DNA from: Streptomyces sp. NBC_01294 | GTDB taxonomy: Bacteria; Actinomycetota; Actinomycetes; Streptomycetales; Streptomycetaceae | Assembly (NCBI RefSeq): GCF_035917235.1 | Contig: NZ_CP108423.1 | Coordinates: 310,001-374,000, forward strand | Length of the DNA: 64,000 nucleotides | Direction: 5' to 3' | Shown here: positions 45,895 through 54,596 of the stretch, in pieces | How the letters are laid out: each line of letters begins with the position of its first letter | How positions within the stretch are numbered: position 1 is the stretch's first letter | The notes under the pieces: generated by a model | Database searches by the model: none | Told to the model about the DNA's origin: nothing | The model's input: the letters and a program-made list of their open reading frames with translations, nothing else | Made by a program: the position numbers and the translations under genes

Positions 45895-46928
45895 GCGCCC
45901 GCCCGGAATCCGGCCGGCACGGCGGCGGCCGCGAGGCCCTCGAACCGCCGGTCGAACAGCGTCTTGACGTCGAGCTTCGGCACGAAGCCGCCTTCGGCCA
46001 TCAGGTCCGCGGTCTCCTGCTCCCACGCGATGGCGTTGTCCCAGTTCGCCGGGAACCGGGGCTTCGCGAGGGAATCGACGATGCGCCGGCCGTCGGCCGC
46101 GCTGACGCCCTGGTCCTTGACGTAGTACGCGTCGATCCACTGGTCGGAGTTGTCCCACGCCCAGGCCACGCCCTGCGCCCAGAGCGTGACGTAGCTGCGC
46201 ACGGCGGCCGCCTTCGCCGGGTCGTTCAGGACCTCCAGGGGCGCCCACAGGACGGTGAGCAGGTCGACCACGTCGGTCGGCACGCCGCGGGCTCCGTCCT
46301 TGCCGTACTGGGTCAGGTACTTGGTCAGCGTCGGTTCGCCGAGGGGCGCGACGTCGACCTGCTTCGACTGGAGCGCGGTGAGGAACTGCGTGCTCGGCAG
46401 CGCCACCAGCTGGACATCGGAGTTGGCGAGTCCGGCCTTCTTCAGGGCCCGCAGGACGACCACGCCCTGGGCCTGCCCCTGGGAGAAGGCGATCTTCTTG
46501 CCCTTGAAGTCCTCGGCGGTCCTGATGGACGAGGCGGGCGCCGTGGCGAACGTGTAGGTGGGGTGGTGGCGTTCCTGCACGGCGACGATCCGGGCCTTCA
46601 CACCGATGGCTTCGGCCTGGATCGGCGGAATTCCCGCATTGCTCGCGACGTCGATCGAGCGTGCCCGGAATCCCTGGATGATGTCGGGTCCCGCGTTGAG
46701 GTTGATCCACGAGGAGACCTTGAAGGGAAGGTTCTTGTCGAGTCCGGATGCGGCCAGTTGGATCTGCGAGGTCCGCACCGCCACGGCCAGCGACGTTCCC
46801 GCGGGCGGCGGCCCGGTGGGCAGCTCGCCCGCGGGTTCGGAATGGGCCGCGTTCGTGGTCTGGGGGGCGCATCCTGCGGCGGCCAGAAGAGTGCCGCCGG
46901 CGAGGGCGAGGAATCCTCTGCGCCCCAA
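45891..46928 (-). CDS. ABC importer substrate-binding lipoprotein (sulfonate/taurine type, Tat signal)
   Basis: 345 residues from TTG 46928. The start is uncertain, because no AUG lies in frame and the ribosome site is weak. Twin-arginine GRRGFLALAGG followed by lipobox AAAGC makes it a Tat-exported lipoprotein. The mature part has the SsuA/NMT1-like fold: SSWINLNAGPDIIQGFRARS, IDVASNAGIPPIQAEAIG and EDFKGKKIAFSQGQ. It captures an alkanesulfonate-like ligand outside the cell and delivers it to the permease. It sits 70 bases after the flavin reductase gene. Confidence 0.88.
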   Translation of the reverse strand: MGRRGFLALAGGTLLAAAGCAPQTTNAAHSEPAGELPTGPPPAGTSLAVAVRTSQIQLAASGLDKNLPFKVSSWINLNAGPDIIQGFRARSIDVASNAGIPPIQAEAIGVKARIVAVQERHHPTYTFATAPASSIRTAEDFKGKKIAFSQGQAQGVVVLRALKKAGLANSDVQLVALPSTQFLTALQSKQVDVAPLGEPTLTKYLTQYGKDGARGVPTDVVDLLTVLWAPLEVLNDPAKAAAVRSYVTLWAQGVAWAWDNSDQWIDAYYVKDQGVSAADGRRIVDSLAKPRFPANWDNAIAWEQETADLMAEGGFVPKLDVKTLFDRRFEGLAAAAVPAGFRAGA

Positions 46929-46998
46929 TCGGGGAGAGGGTGAGGGGTGGGCATGGAAGTTCCTGTTCTCATGACGGGGATGAGCCGGTCGCCGGTGT

Positions 46999-47505
46999 TC
47001 ACAGGGAGTGGTAAGCGCCGTTGTGGAAGAGCAGGGGCCGGCCGTCCTCCGCCTGCCAGGCCTCGGTGACGCGGGCCACGACGATGTGCGCGTCTCCCGC
47101 GGGGACGAGCTGTTCGACGGCGAGGCGCAGCCAGCCGGTGACCCCGTCGAGCACCGGCTCGCCCTGCGGCAGCCGGTGCCATCGGGTCGGCGCGGCGAAC
47201 CGGTCGATGCCGCTGGTCGCGAAACGCCTGGCCAGGTCCTCCTGCGCGGAGTCGAGGAAGTTGACCACGACCGACCCGGCCCGCTCCAGGTGCGGCCACG
47301 AGGAGGAGCTCTTCGCGATACCGAAGGAGACGAGGGGCGGTTCGAGCGACACCGACGTCAGCGAGGTGGCGGTGAAGCCGACCGGACCCGCCCCGGAGTC
47401 GGCCGTGACGACCACGACCCCGCCCGGATAGGCCCGGAAGATCTGCTTGAAGCGGGCCGGCTCGACCAGGCTCGGTGCCGGATTCGAATACAAGGAAATG
47501 CTCAA
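46999..47505 (-). CDS. Flavin reductase partner of the monooxygenase
   Basis: 168 residues from TTG 47505, with ggggga a few bases upstream. It belongs to the flavin-reductase-like FMN-binding family: FRAYPGGVVVVTADSG, GFTATSLTSVSLEPPLVSFG, FVVNFL-type core (VVVNFLDSAQEDLARRFA) and the end GRPLLFHNGAYHSL. It uses NAD(P)H to supply FMNH2 for the monooxygenase of the same operon. It is the first structural gene, 222 bases after a short Cys-Cys leader frame. Confidence 0.9.
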   Translation of the reverse strand: MSISLYSNPAPSLVEPARFKQIFRAYPGGVVVVTADSGAGPVGFTATSLTSVSLEPPLVSFGIAKSSSSWPHLERAGSVVVNFLDSAQEDLARRFATSGIDRFAAPTRWHRLPQGEPVLDGVTGWLRLAVEQLVPAGDAHIVVARVTEAWQAEDGRPLLFHNGAYHSL

Positions 47506-47726
47506 TGTTCCCCCAGGGTGAAGGGTGCCGTGCGCTGCCTTTGCGCGGTGTCCGCCGGAATCGGGGTACGGAAATGGGCAGCAGGAAGCGGATCACGGCG
47601 GAATGGGCGCGGCAGAGCGCGGACCGGCACGGTGCCGGTCGAGCTCAGAAATGCCGGGGAAAGGCGTACGCGAAAGGAAGGGCGCAGCGCGTCATGACGG
47701 CAGTGGAAGCGCCGCCGGCTCTCGTG

Positions 47727-47777
47727 TCAACAACAGGAGCGGTGCGCGTACCGTCGATTCCTCTGCGGGCTGTTCAT
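47727..47777 (-). CDS. Putative Cys-Cys leader peptide of the organosulfur operon
   Basis: 16 codons (MNSPQRNRRYAHRSCC) from ATG 47777. A strong gggagga ribosome site lies seven bases upstream, better than those of most long genes here. The peptide ends in two consecutive cysteine codons directly before the stop. Polycysteine leader frames upstream of sulfur-assimilation operons are known in actinobacteria, where ribosome stalling at Cys codons under cysteine shortage turns on downstream genes. The 221 bases between it and the flavin reductase would hold the attenuator; I did not identify a definite alternative stem. Confidence 0.6.
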   Translation of the reverse strand: MNSPQRNRRYAHRSCC

Positions 47778-47888
47778 GAATCCATCCTCCCTTTCGGGAG
47801 ACGACCCGGTCAACAATGCAACTTTCTGAATTAAGTCGGTTTCCGGCTGCCGCCCGGAGGCGGGGCGGGCAGGCAGCCGGCGACCGGG

Positions 47889-49142
47889 TCATGAGACGGC
47901 GGGCAGCGCCGGCCACGGACCGAGCGGGTCGTCGTGCAGGGCGCCCAACGCGACGGCCGCGCCCGCGGTGGCGAGCACCGAACCCGTGAAACTGCTCGGC
48001 ACGACGGACCGGCCGGCGTCGTCGCACACCAGGGACCGCGCCTCCACCTCTGCCCGCAACTCGTCGATGCACGCGGGCAGTCGGCCCGTTCCCGGTTCGA
48101 CCACGACCAACACCTCGGGATCGAACATGTCCAGCAGCACCGCCGCCGCCCTGCCCATGAGCCTGGCCCGCTGCCGGAACAGCACCTCCGCCACGGGATC
48201 ACCCGCGACGGCCAGGTCCAGCAGTTCGGCGAACCTCGTCACGGGCAGGCCCCGCTCGGTGGCGCGGCGCACCATGGCCGGCTCCGAGACCTCGGACTGG
48301 AGGCAGCCTGCCGTACCGCAGGTGCAGAACGCGCCGGCGGAGGTGGTGCCCACCGGCAGGTGCGCCACGTTGCCCGCGCCGAAGCGCGGCCCCTGGTGCA
48401 CGGCGCCCGCGGTGACGAACGCCGCGTCGACGACGTTGCCGACGAACAGCACGACGGCACTGCCGCGGGTGGCCGCGTCGCCGAAGAGCTGCTCGGCGCG
48501 CGCGAGGGCCCTCGAATGGCTGTCGAGGTGGACGGGCACACCGGTCGCCCTGGCGAGCGCGTCCCGTACGGGGACGTCCCGCCAGCCCAGTTGGGGATGG
48601 TGCACCACGGCTCCGGCCTCGGGATCGACCCAGTGCCCGGTGGCAACTCCCAGGGCGAGGGCGGTCCGCCCCGCCCCGTGCGCGGCCAGCAGCCGCGGCA
48701 GTCCCGCGGCCACCCGGGCGAGCACCCGCCCGGGTTCGGTGCCCTCGTGCGGCCGGCGCTCCTCCACGACGATCCGCCCGGTCAGGTCCATCAGGGAAAG
48801 CGTCGTATGGAGCACCGCGATGTGCGCCCCGGCCACGAGGAAGCGACTGGTGTCGATCTCGACCCGGATGTACGGGCGGCCCAGCCCACGGGGACCGGCG
48901 GTCTCGGGGCCTTCCCTGACCAGTCCTCTGTCCAGCAGAGCCGCGCAGTGGCCGCTGACCGACGCGGGCGAAAGTCCGGTGAGCCGGGCGATGGTACTGC
49001 GGGCGACGGGGCCGTGGTCGAGGACCGCGCCCAGCACCGCTCCGGTACCGGACGTCCTCCGCAGCGGGTTCGCGCCGGCCGACGGGATGTCGGAACGGCG
49101 CAGCGGGGCAAGGCGTTCGGCTGAGGTCTTCGATCGGTCCAT
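47889..49142 (-). CDS. ROK-family transcriptional regulator
   Basis: 417 residues from ATG 49142 with ggaagg upstream. The N-terminal winged helix (VARSTIARLTGLSPASVSGH) is followed by a ROK sugar-kinase-like domain with the zinc motif CTCGTAGCLQ and its partner His (NVAHLPVG). ROK repressors respond to sugars or sugar derivatives. It lies upstream of the organosulfur operon on the same strand, but the leader peptide separates them, so a role there is possible rather than shown. Confidence 0.9.
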   Translation of the reverse strand: MDRSKTSAERLAPLRRSDIPSAGANPLRRTSGTGAVLGAVLDHGPVARSTIARLTGLSPASVSGHCAALLDRGLVREGPETAGPRGLGRPYIRVEIDTSRFLVAGAHIAVLHTTLSLMDLTGRIVVEERRPHEGTEPGRVLARVAAGLPRLLAAHGAGRTALALGVATGHWVDPEAGAVVHHPQLGWRDVPVRDALARATGVPVHLDSHSRALARAEQLFGDAATRGSAVVLFVGNVVDAAFVTAGAVHQGPRFGAGNVAHLPVGTTSAGAFCTCGTAGCLQSEVSEPAMVRRATERGLPVTRFAELLDLAVAGDPVAEVLFRQRARLMGRAAAVLLDMFDPEVLVVVEPGTGRLPACIDELRAEVEARSLVCDDAGRSVVPSSFTGSVLATAGAAVALGALHDDPLGPWPALPAVS

Positions 49143-49717
49143 GGGGGCCTTCCAGGTCCTGTGCGGTGGCACGCAACAGCCGGGCCTGGCGGGCTCGCGA
49201 CGGGAGGCCGACTCCGGGCATGGGCGTGCGCGGGAAGCTCCACGGAGGGAGCGCTGTTCACCAGAACGCGGGGACACTGCGGGAGTTCGGAATCCGGGCC
49301 CACTGGGGGCAGGACGAAGACGAGGGATCCGCGCGGTCGCCGTACGGTCAGGACCACTGACACGCGGCGGAGCAGACACGCTTCAGGTCGACATGACCTC
49401 GTGTCGTCAGCAGCGCGGATCGGTACATGACGCGCAACATAGCCGGGGCGGCGCGAGCCGGTCAAACAGCTGCCCGCACCGTGGACAGCCGGGTCCTGGC
49501 TGATAAACCGACCTGCCTTTTCTGCCGACGGCCTATTCTGATCACCACCGACGGACGCGGCGACGTGCTGCGCGTCCGCCGTGAGCACGCCTTCCTCCTC
49601 CCCACCGGAGCCCGGCTGCCCTTCACTCCGCGGGGCCCGGTCTTCCCCGTGCGAGCGACGCCACCAGGCGGGGGTGGGGAGAGAGCCGCGAACGACCCAT
49701 CACACGTGAGGCACCCC

Positions 49718-51256
49718 ATGGATAGTGAGCTCATACAGACCTGTCTGGACCTGCTGCACCGGGCACGGCAGCTGCCCGTGGACGATGCCCAGCGCCGTCT
49801 GCTGGAACGGGCTGCCGGCACCCTCGTTCGCGACGGCCGGCTTCGACGCCGTGCCGAGGCGCGCGCGGAACGGGCCGCGGCCGACGCGAGGCTGCTCGCG
49901 GCCACCGCGATGGGCGCCTCCGACCGCGTGATGGACGCCGCTCTGACCGCCCCGGCCGCTCCGGCCGCTCTGACCACCCCGGCCGCGCCCGAACGAGGCC
50001 TGGCGGACCGCGAGTACGTTCAGCCCCGCCCCGGAGCGTCGGCGGCGCGACAGCTGCCGGACGGTACGCCGAACAGTGACGGACCGTCACGACTGCTGAA
50101 CCGCCCCCAACTCTGTTATGTCTGCAAGAACCACTACCGGCAAGTCCACGACTTCTACCACCTGTTGTGCCCCGAGTGCGCCGGCGAGAATCTCGCCCAC
50201 CGCACGGCCCGCACCGACCTCACCGGCCGACGCGCGCTGCTGACCGGCGGGCGCGTCAAGATCGGCTACCAGGCCGCGCTGATGCTCCTTCGGGACGGAG
50301 CCGAGCTCACGGTGACCAGCCGCTTCCCCCAGGACACGGTGCGCCGGTTCGCGGCGGCCCCCGGCGCCGCGGAGTGGTGGCACCGGCTGCAGATCGCCGC
50401 CCTGGACCTGCGCGATCCCCGGCAGGTCCTCGCCTTCACCGACCACATGCTCTCCCGGGGTCTGCCCCTGGACGTTCTGATCAACAACGCCGCCCAGACC
50501 CTACGCCGCTCTCCTGAGGCGTACACCGCGCTGTCCGCCGCCGAAACCACCCCGGCCCCCGCGTCACTCACCGCGCCACAGATCTGGACCGCTCCAGGGT
50601 TCTCCGTACCCGGCCCGCGCACCGCGCCTCTGCCGTGGACAGCGGAACTCGCCCCACGGCTCCGAGCGCCCCACGCCCTGGCCGGCACCGCACACACGGC
50701 CGGCGCCTCAGCAGCAGCCGCGCCCCTGCCACCGGAGGCCGTCGACGAGGCGGGTCTGCTGCCCGAGACGACCGCGACCAATTCCTGGACGCTGCGTCTG
50801 GGAAGGGTCGACCCGACTGAGCTGCTGGAAGTCCAGCTGGTCAACGCCGTCGCACCGTTCCTGCTCGCCGACCGCCTGCTCCCTCTTCTCGATGCCTCCC
50901 CGCACCCGGACCGCTACCTGATCAACGTCTCGGCAGTCGAGGGCCAGTTCACCGTGCGGAACAAGACCAGCGACCACCCGCACACCAACATGGCCAAGGC
51001 CGCCTTGAACATGCTCACCCGCACCAGCGCCGCAGACCTGGCCACCCGCGGCATCCACACCTGCAGCGTCGACACCGGCTGGATCACCGACGAGAAGCCC
51101 CTCCCCGCCCGGCAATGGCACGCCGCCACCGGCTGGCGCCCGCCGCTGGACATCGTCGACGGCGCCGCCCGCATCTACCACCCCATCGTGCAAGGGCAGG
51201 CCGGCGCACCCGTCCACGGCATCCTCCTCAAGGACTACCGGCAGGTCCCGTGGTGA
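49718..51256 (+). CDS. SDR-like protein with a Cys-rich zinc-ribbon segment
   Basis: 512 residues from ATG 49718; an upstream in-frame extension looks non-coding. Order: helical N-terminus (1-65), Ala/Pro linker, a putative zinc ribbon (CYVCKNHYRQVHDFYHLLCPEC, with two CxxC pairs; see residues near 130-150), then a Rossmann domain (ALLTGGRVKIGYQAALMLL, VLINNAAQTL). The SDR catalytic Ser is present (INVSAVEG), but the Tyr-x-x-x-Lys motif reads T-N-M-A-K, with Thr replacing Tyr. A long Pro/Ala insertion splits the Rossmann fold. It may be a binding or non-classical redox protein. Confidence 0.82.
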   Translation: MDSELIQTCLDLLHRARQLPVDDAQRRLLERAAGTLVRDGRLRRRAEARAERAAADARLLAATAMGASDRVMDAALTAPAAPAALTTPAAPERGLADREYVQPRPGASAARQLPDGTPNSDGPSRLLNRPQLCYVCKNHYRQVHDFYHLLCPECAGENLAHRTARTDLTGRRALLTGGRVKIGYQAALMLLRDGAELTVTSRFPQDTVRRFAAAPGAAEWWHRLQIAALDLRDPRQVLAFTDHMLSRGLPLDVLINNAAQTLRRSPEAYTALSAAETTPAPASLTAPQIWTAPGFSVPGPRTAPLPWTAELAPRLRAPHALAGTAHTAGASAAAAPLPPEAVDEAGLLPETTATNSWTLRLGRVDPTELLEVQLVNAVAPFLLADRLLPLLDASPHPDRYLINVSAVEGQFTVRNKTSDHPHTNMAKAALNMLTRTSAADLATRGIHTCSVDTGWITDEKPLPARQWHAATGWRPPLDIVDGAARIYHPIVQGQAGAPVHGILLKDYRQVPW

Positions 51257-51295
51257 TCCCTCCCAGCAGGGTGACTCCGAGCGGCCACCCCGAAG

Positions 51296-53776
51296 TCACC
51301 AGTTGAGCGCGAGGGTCGCCGCTGCCGCGGAGTGCCCCTCCGCCGCTGTGGCCAGGGGGAGCTCCGTCCAGACGGTCTTGCCGTCCCGGGTGTAGCGCGT
51401 GCCCCACCGTTCGGTGAACTGGGCCACCAGGAAGAGACCGCGCCCGCCCTCATCGGTGGTGCGCGCCCGCCGTAGGTGCGGAGCGGTGCTGCTGCGGTCG
51501 GAGACCTCGCAGATCAGGCTGCGGTCGCGGATGAGCCGCAGGGTCAGCGGCGTGCCGCCGCCGTACCGGTAGGCGTTGGTGACCAGTTCGCTGACGACCA
51601 GTTCGGCGGTGAAGGCCATCTCTTCCAGGCCCCACCCGGTCAGTGTGGCCTCCGTCAGGTGCCGCGCCCGTGCGGCGGCGGTCGGCTCCGCGGGCAGCTC
51701 CCAGGACGCGACCTGCTCCGGTGCCAGCACGCGGGTGCGGGCGAGGAGCAGTGCGACGTCGTCCGGTGGGTGCTCCGGCAGCAGGGCGGCCTGCACCGCC
51801 GTACAGGTCTCCTCCAGCGACCGGCCGGGCCGGGACAGGACGTCTCGCAGCCGCGCGAGTCCCTCGTCGACGTCGAGGCCACGGGCCTCGACCAGGCCGT
51901 CGGTGTACAGCGCCAGCAGGCTTCCCTCGGCGAGTTCCAGTTCGGCGGACTCGAACGGGAGTCCGCCCAGGCCCAGCGGCGGCCCCTCGGGGAGGTCGGG
52001 CACGCTCACGATGCCGTCGGAGGTCACCACGACGGGCGGCAGATGGCCCGCTCGGGCCAGGGTGCAGCGCCGGGAGGTGGGGTCGTAGACCGCGTAGAGG
52101 CAGGTCGCGCCGACGATCTGCTCGCCCTGTGCGCCCCCGTCACCGGGCTCCTGCTCGGCTGCCAGGCGGTTGACCAGGTCGTCCAGGTGGGAGAGGACCT
52201 CGTCCGGGGCGTAGTCGAGGCTGGCCAGGGTGTGCACCGCCGTGCGCAGGCGGCCCATGGTGGCCGCAGCGTGCAGACCGTGGCCGACGACGTCGCCGAC
52301 GACGAGGGCGACGCGGGCTCCGGAGAGCGGGATGACATCGAACCAGTCGCCGCCGACGCCGGTGGCGGGATCGGCCGGCAGATAGCGGTGCGCGACCTCG
52401 ACCGCGCTGTGTTCGGGCAACTCCCGCGGCAGCAGACTGCGCTGCAACATGAGCGCGGCCTCGTGCTGCTGGGTGTAGCGGCGGGCGTTGTCGATGCACA
52501 GGGCGGCGCGCGCGGCGAATTCCTCCGCGAGGGTGAGGTCGTCCTCCTCGAACGGTTCGGGCCGCTTGGCGCGCCACAGGCTGAGCAGGCCGAGGAGCAG
52601 ACCGCGGGCCGTCAGCGGTACGACGATCAGCGAGTGGGCCCCCAGACCGAGGGCGCGCCGTGTGCGCTCCGGATCCTTGAAATACCAGGCGGGGCTGCTC
52701 TCGAGCACTGGTTCGAGGACGGGCTGCTGTCCGGCGAGGCACCTGGCCTGCGGGGTACGGGGGTCGAAGTGGAAGACCTCTCCGGCGGAGTACATCACCT
52801 GCAGTGCCTCTGTCACGACCGAGTGGACGGCCATCCTCCGGACCAGTCCGCTCGTCTCCTCGGCGGCCTCTTCGCCGCGGGCCACCGACTCCAGCAGATC
52901 CACCGAGACGGCGTCGGCGAGGTCGGGGACGGCGACGTCGGCCAGCTCCCGGGTGGTCTGGCCGAGGTCCAGTGTGGTCCCGATGCGGGCGCTCGCCCGG
53001 TTGAGCAGGGCAAGCCGTCGCCGGGCCCGGTAGCGGTCGGTGACGTCCTCCACCAGTTGGGTGACGCCGAGGATCCCGCCGGAGGGGTCCTCCATCCGGA
53101 ACGCGGACACCGACACCACCCGCTCGTTGCCGGGGTCACTCCTCAGGCGGCAGGGCTGCTCGGTGAAGATCAGGGGTTGGCCCGTCTCCAGCACCCGTTG
53201 CAGCCGGGTTTCGATGGTCTTCAGGTCCGGACCGATGAGGAAGTCGCCGATGCGCAGGCCCCGGATCTCCATCGCGGGGAGTTGTGTGAACCGGGCCAGC
53301 GCCCGGTTGATCCGCAGGATGCTCAGGTCGGGGGCGTGGACGGACAGACCGATCGGGGAGCGCAGGAACAGACCGTCCAGGACCGACCGGTCCGTCTCCC
53401 ACTGGCGCACCTCCTCCGCCGGGGCGACGACGAGGAACCACTCGCGGGCCGAGCCGGCGCGGATGACGGCGCGGGCGCGGAAGCCCAGCTCCACCCGCTG
53501 CCCGCTGCGATGCCGGACGGGCAGGATTCCGGACCAGCCCCGGTCGCGCAGGCACGCGGCCACCGCCTCCATGACCGCCTCATGGTCACGGGCATCGAAC
53601 AGGAACTCGATCGCTGCCCGGCCCAGCACCTCCTCGGGCGGGAAGCCGAGGTGCTCCTGTGCGCGCTCGCTCCAGCCGACGACCCTGCCGTGGTCGTCCA
53701 GTACCGCCGAGGCCGAGTTGTGCAGCGCGAACGGGTCCTCGGGCCCCTCGCCCAACCCAGGCGCCGGTGCGTCCAT
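51296..53776 (-). CDS. PAS-PAS-GAF-PP2C-HATPase stress regulator (RsbU/RsbW-type fusion)
   Basis: 826 residues from ATG 53776. Order: PAS (10-120), second PAS (125-245), GAF (260-430), PP2C/SpoIIE phosphatase (460-680; GVGGDWFDVIPLSG, LVVGDVVGHGLHAAA, LLALYTDGLVE), then a C-terminal serine-kinase-like ATPase (690-815; ELVVSELVTNAYRYGGG, GGRGLFLVAQ). It unites phosphatase and anti-sigma kinase activities on anti-sigma antagonists, a hallmark of Streptomyces sigma-factor control. It is presumably cytosolic. Four 8-bp repeats carrying ribosome-site-like gaaggg lie just before its start. Confidence 0.93.
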   Translation of the reverse strand: MDAPAPGLGEGPEDPFALHNSASAVLDDHGRVVGWSERAQEHLGFPPEEVLGRAAIEFLFDARDHEAVMEAVAACLRDRGWSGILPVRHRSGQRVELGFRARAVIRAGSAREWFLVVAPAEEVRQWETDRSVLDGLFLRSPIGLSVHAPDLSILRINRALARFTQLPAMEIRGLRIGDFLIGPDLKTIETRLQRVLETGQPLIFTEQPCRLRSDPGNERVVSVSAFRMEDPSGGILGVTQLVEDVTDRYRARRRLALLNRASARIGTTLDLGQTTRELADVAVPDLADAVSVDLLESVARGEEAAEETSGLVRRMAVHSVVTEALQVMYSAGEVFHFDPRTPQARCLAGQQPVLEPVLESSPAWYFKDPERTRRALGLGAHSLIVVPLTARGLLLGLLSLWRAKRPEPFEEDDLTLAEEFAARAALCIDNARRYTQQHEAALMLQRSLLPRELPEHSAVEVAHRYLPADPATGVGGDWFDVIPLSGARVALVVGDVVGHGLHAAATMGRLRTAVHTLASLDYAPDEVLSHLDDLVNRLAAEQEPGDGGAQGEQIVGATCLYAVYDPTSRRCTLARAGHLPPVVVTSDGIVSVPDLPEGPPLGLGGLPFESAELELAEGSLLALYTDGLVEARGLDVDEGLARLRDVLSRPGRSLEETCTAVQAALLPEHPPDDVALLLARTRVLAPEQVASWELPAEPTAAARARHLTEATLTGWGLEEMAFTAELVVSELVTNAYRYGGGTPLTLRLIRDRSLICEVSDRSSTAPHLRRARTTDEGGRGLFLVAQFTERWGTRYTRDGKTVWTELPLATAAEGHSAAAATLALNW

Positions 53777-53784
53777 CACTACCG

Positions 53785-53816
53785 CCCTTCGACCCTTCGA
53801 CCCTTCGACCCTTCGA
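53785..53816 (-). repeat. 8-bp tandem repeat forming serial ribosome-site-like motifs
   Basis: cccttcga is repeated four times exactly (53785-53816), ending nine bases before the ATG at 53776. On the coding strand each unit reads tcgaaggg, so several gaaggg motifs stack upstream of the start. Slippage would change leader length without touching the protein. Confidence 0.85.
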
Positions 53817-53981
53817 CCTGCCGAACGGAACGCTCGGCGGGTATGCCCGCAGCGACCACCCACGGTGATCAGAGACCAAGGATCGAGCGGTCGGCCTAGA
53901 TTCAGTATCGCCGCGTCGCTGTACGTCGGCAGAGGGTCGTCCACAAATGCACCGGCGCGCCGTTCGCCGGGACGCGGTCGT

Positions 53982-54587
53982 TCACCACGAGGCTGCGGCG
54001 AGTGCGGCCGTCAGCGCGTCGACCGAGGTGAACACGTGTCCGCGCAGGCCCAGGGCTTGGGCCGCCTCCACGTTCTCGGCCCGGTCGTCGACGAAGAGGA
54101 TCTCCTCGACGGGCACACCCAGTCCCCGTACGCACCACTCGTAGGCCGCGGGTTCCGGCTTGGCGCTGCGGAGGCGGCAGGAGAAGCCGACCACGGAGAA
54201 CCGGTCGAGCCACGGCTGCGTGGCCACGTACCGTTCGGCCAGCTCCTCGGGGATGTTGGAGAGCAGGCCGAGGCTGAACCCCTGGCCGGCGAGCTCGCCG
54301 AGCAGGTCCACGCTGCGCTGATCGACCTCGCTCCAGCTCGCGAGGTCCGCAGCGATCAGATCGGCGGTCAGACGCGCGTCGAGCGGGATCCCCAGGGTGT
54401 CGCAGATCCCCTTCCAGTAGGCGGGTCCCGCCACATCGCCCCGGTCGTAGGGGGTGCGCTGCGACCAGTACGCGCCCCAGAAGCGGTCGGGGTCGGCGGC
54501 GCCGGCCTTACGCTCCAGTACGGCCTGCGACTCGGGCGACTGCACGCGCGCGATGACACCGAAGAGGTCGAAGAGAATGGCTCGCAT
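53982..54587 (-). CDS. HAD-family hydrolase (subfamily IA)
   Basis: 201 residues from ATG 54587. Motif I is ILFDLFGVI (Asp7 nucleophile; the second Asp is replaced by Phe9). Motif II is LGLLSNIPE, the Lys is in SAKPEPAAYE, and motif IV is ILFVDDRAENVEAA. The missing second Asp resembles HAD proteins with weakened or altered phosphatase activity, but close relatives with DLFG are common. It lies 9 bases downstream of the MFS gene and is probably co-transcribed and controlled by the DeoR regulator. Confidence 0.9.
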   Translation of the reverse strand: MRAILFDLFGVIARVQSPESQAVLERKAGAADPDRFWGAYWSQRTPYDRGDVAGPAYWKGICDTLGIPLDARLTADLIAADLASWSEVDQRSVDLLGELAGQGFSLGLLSNIPEELAERYVATQPWLDRFSVVGFSCRLRSAKPEPAAYEWCVRGLGVPVEEILFVDDRAENVEAAQALGLRGHVFTSVDALTAALAAASW

Positions 54588-54596
54588 GGTTCCTTC

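Noticed and set aside
49427..49717. Upstream extension of the SDR-like protein including a CxxC pair
   Set aside because: The ATG at 49718 fits the homologous-looking start, and the extension overlaps the ROK promoter region with non-coding composition.
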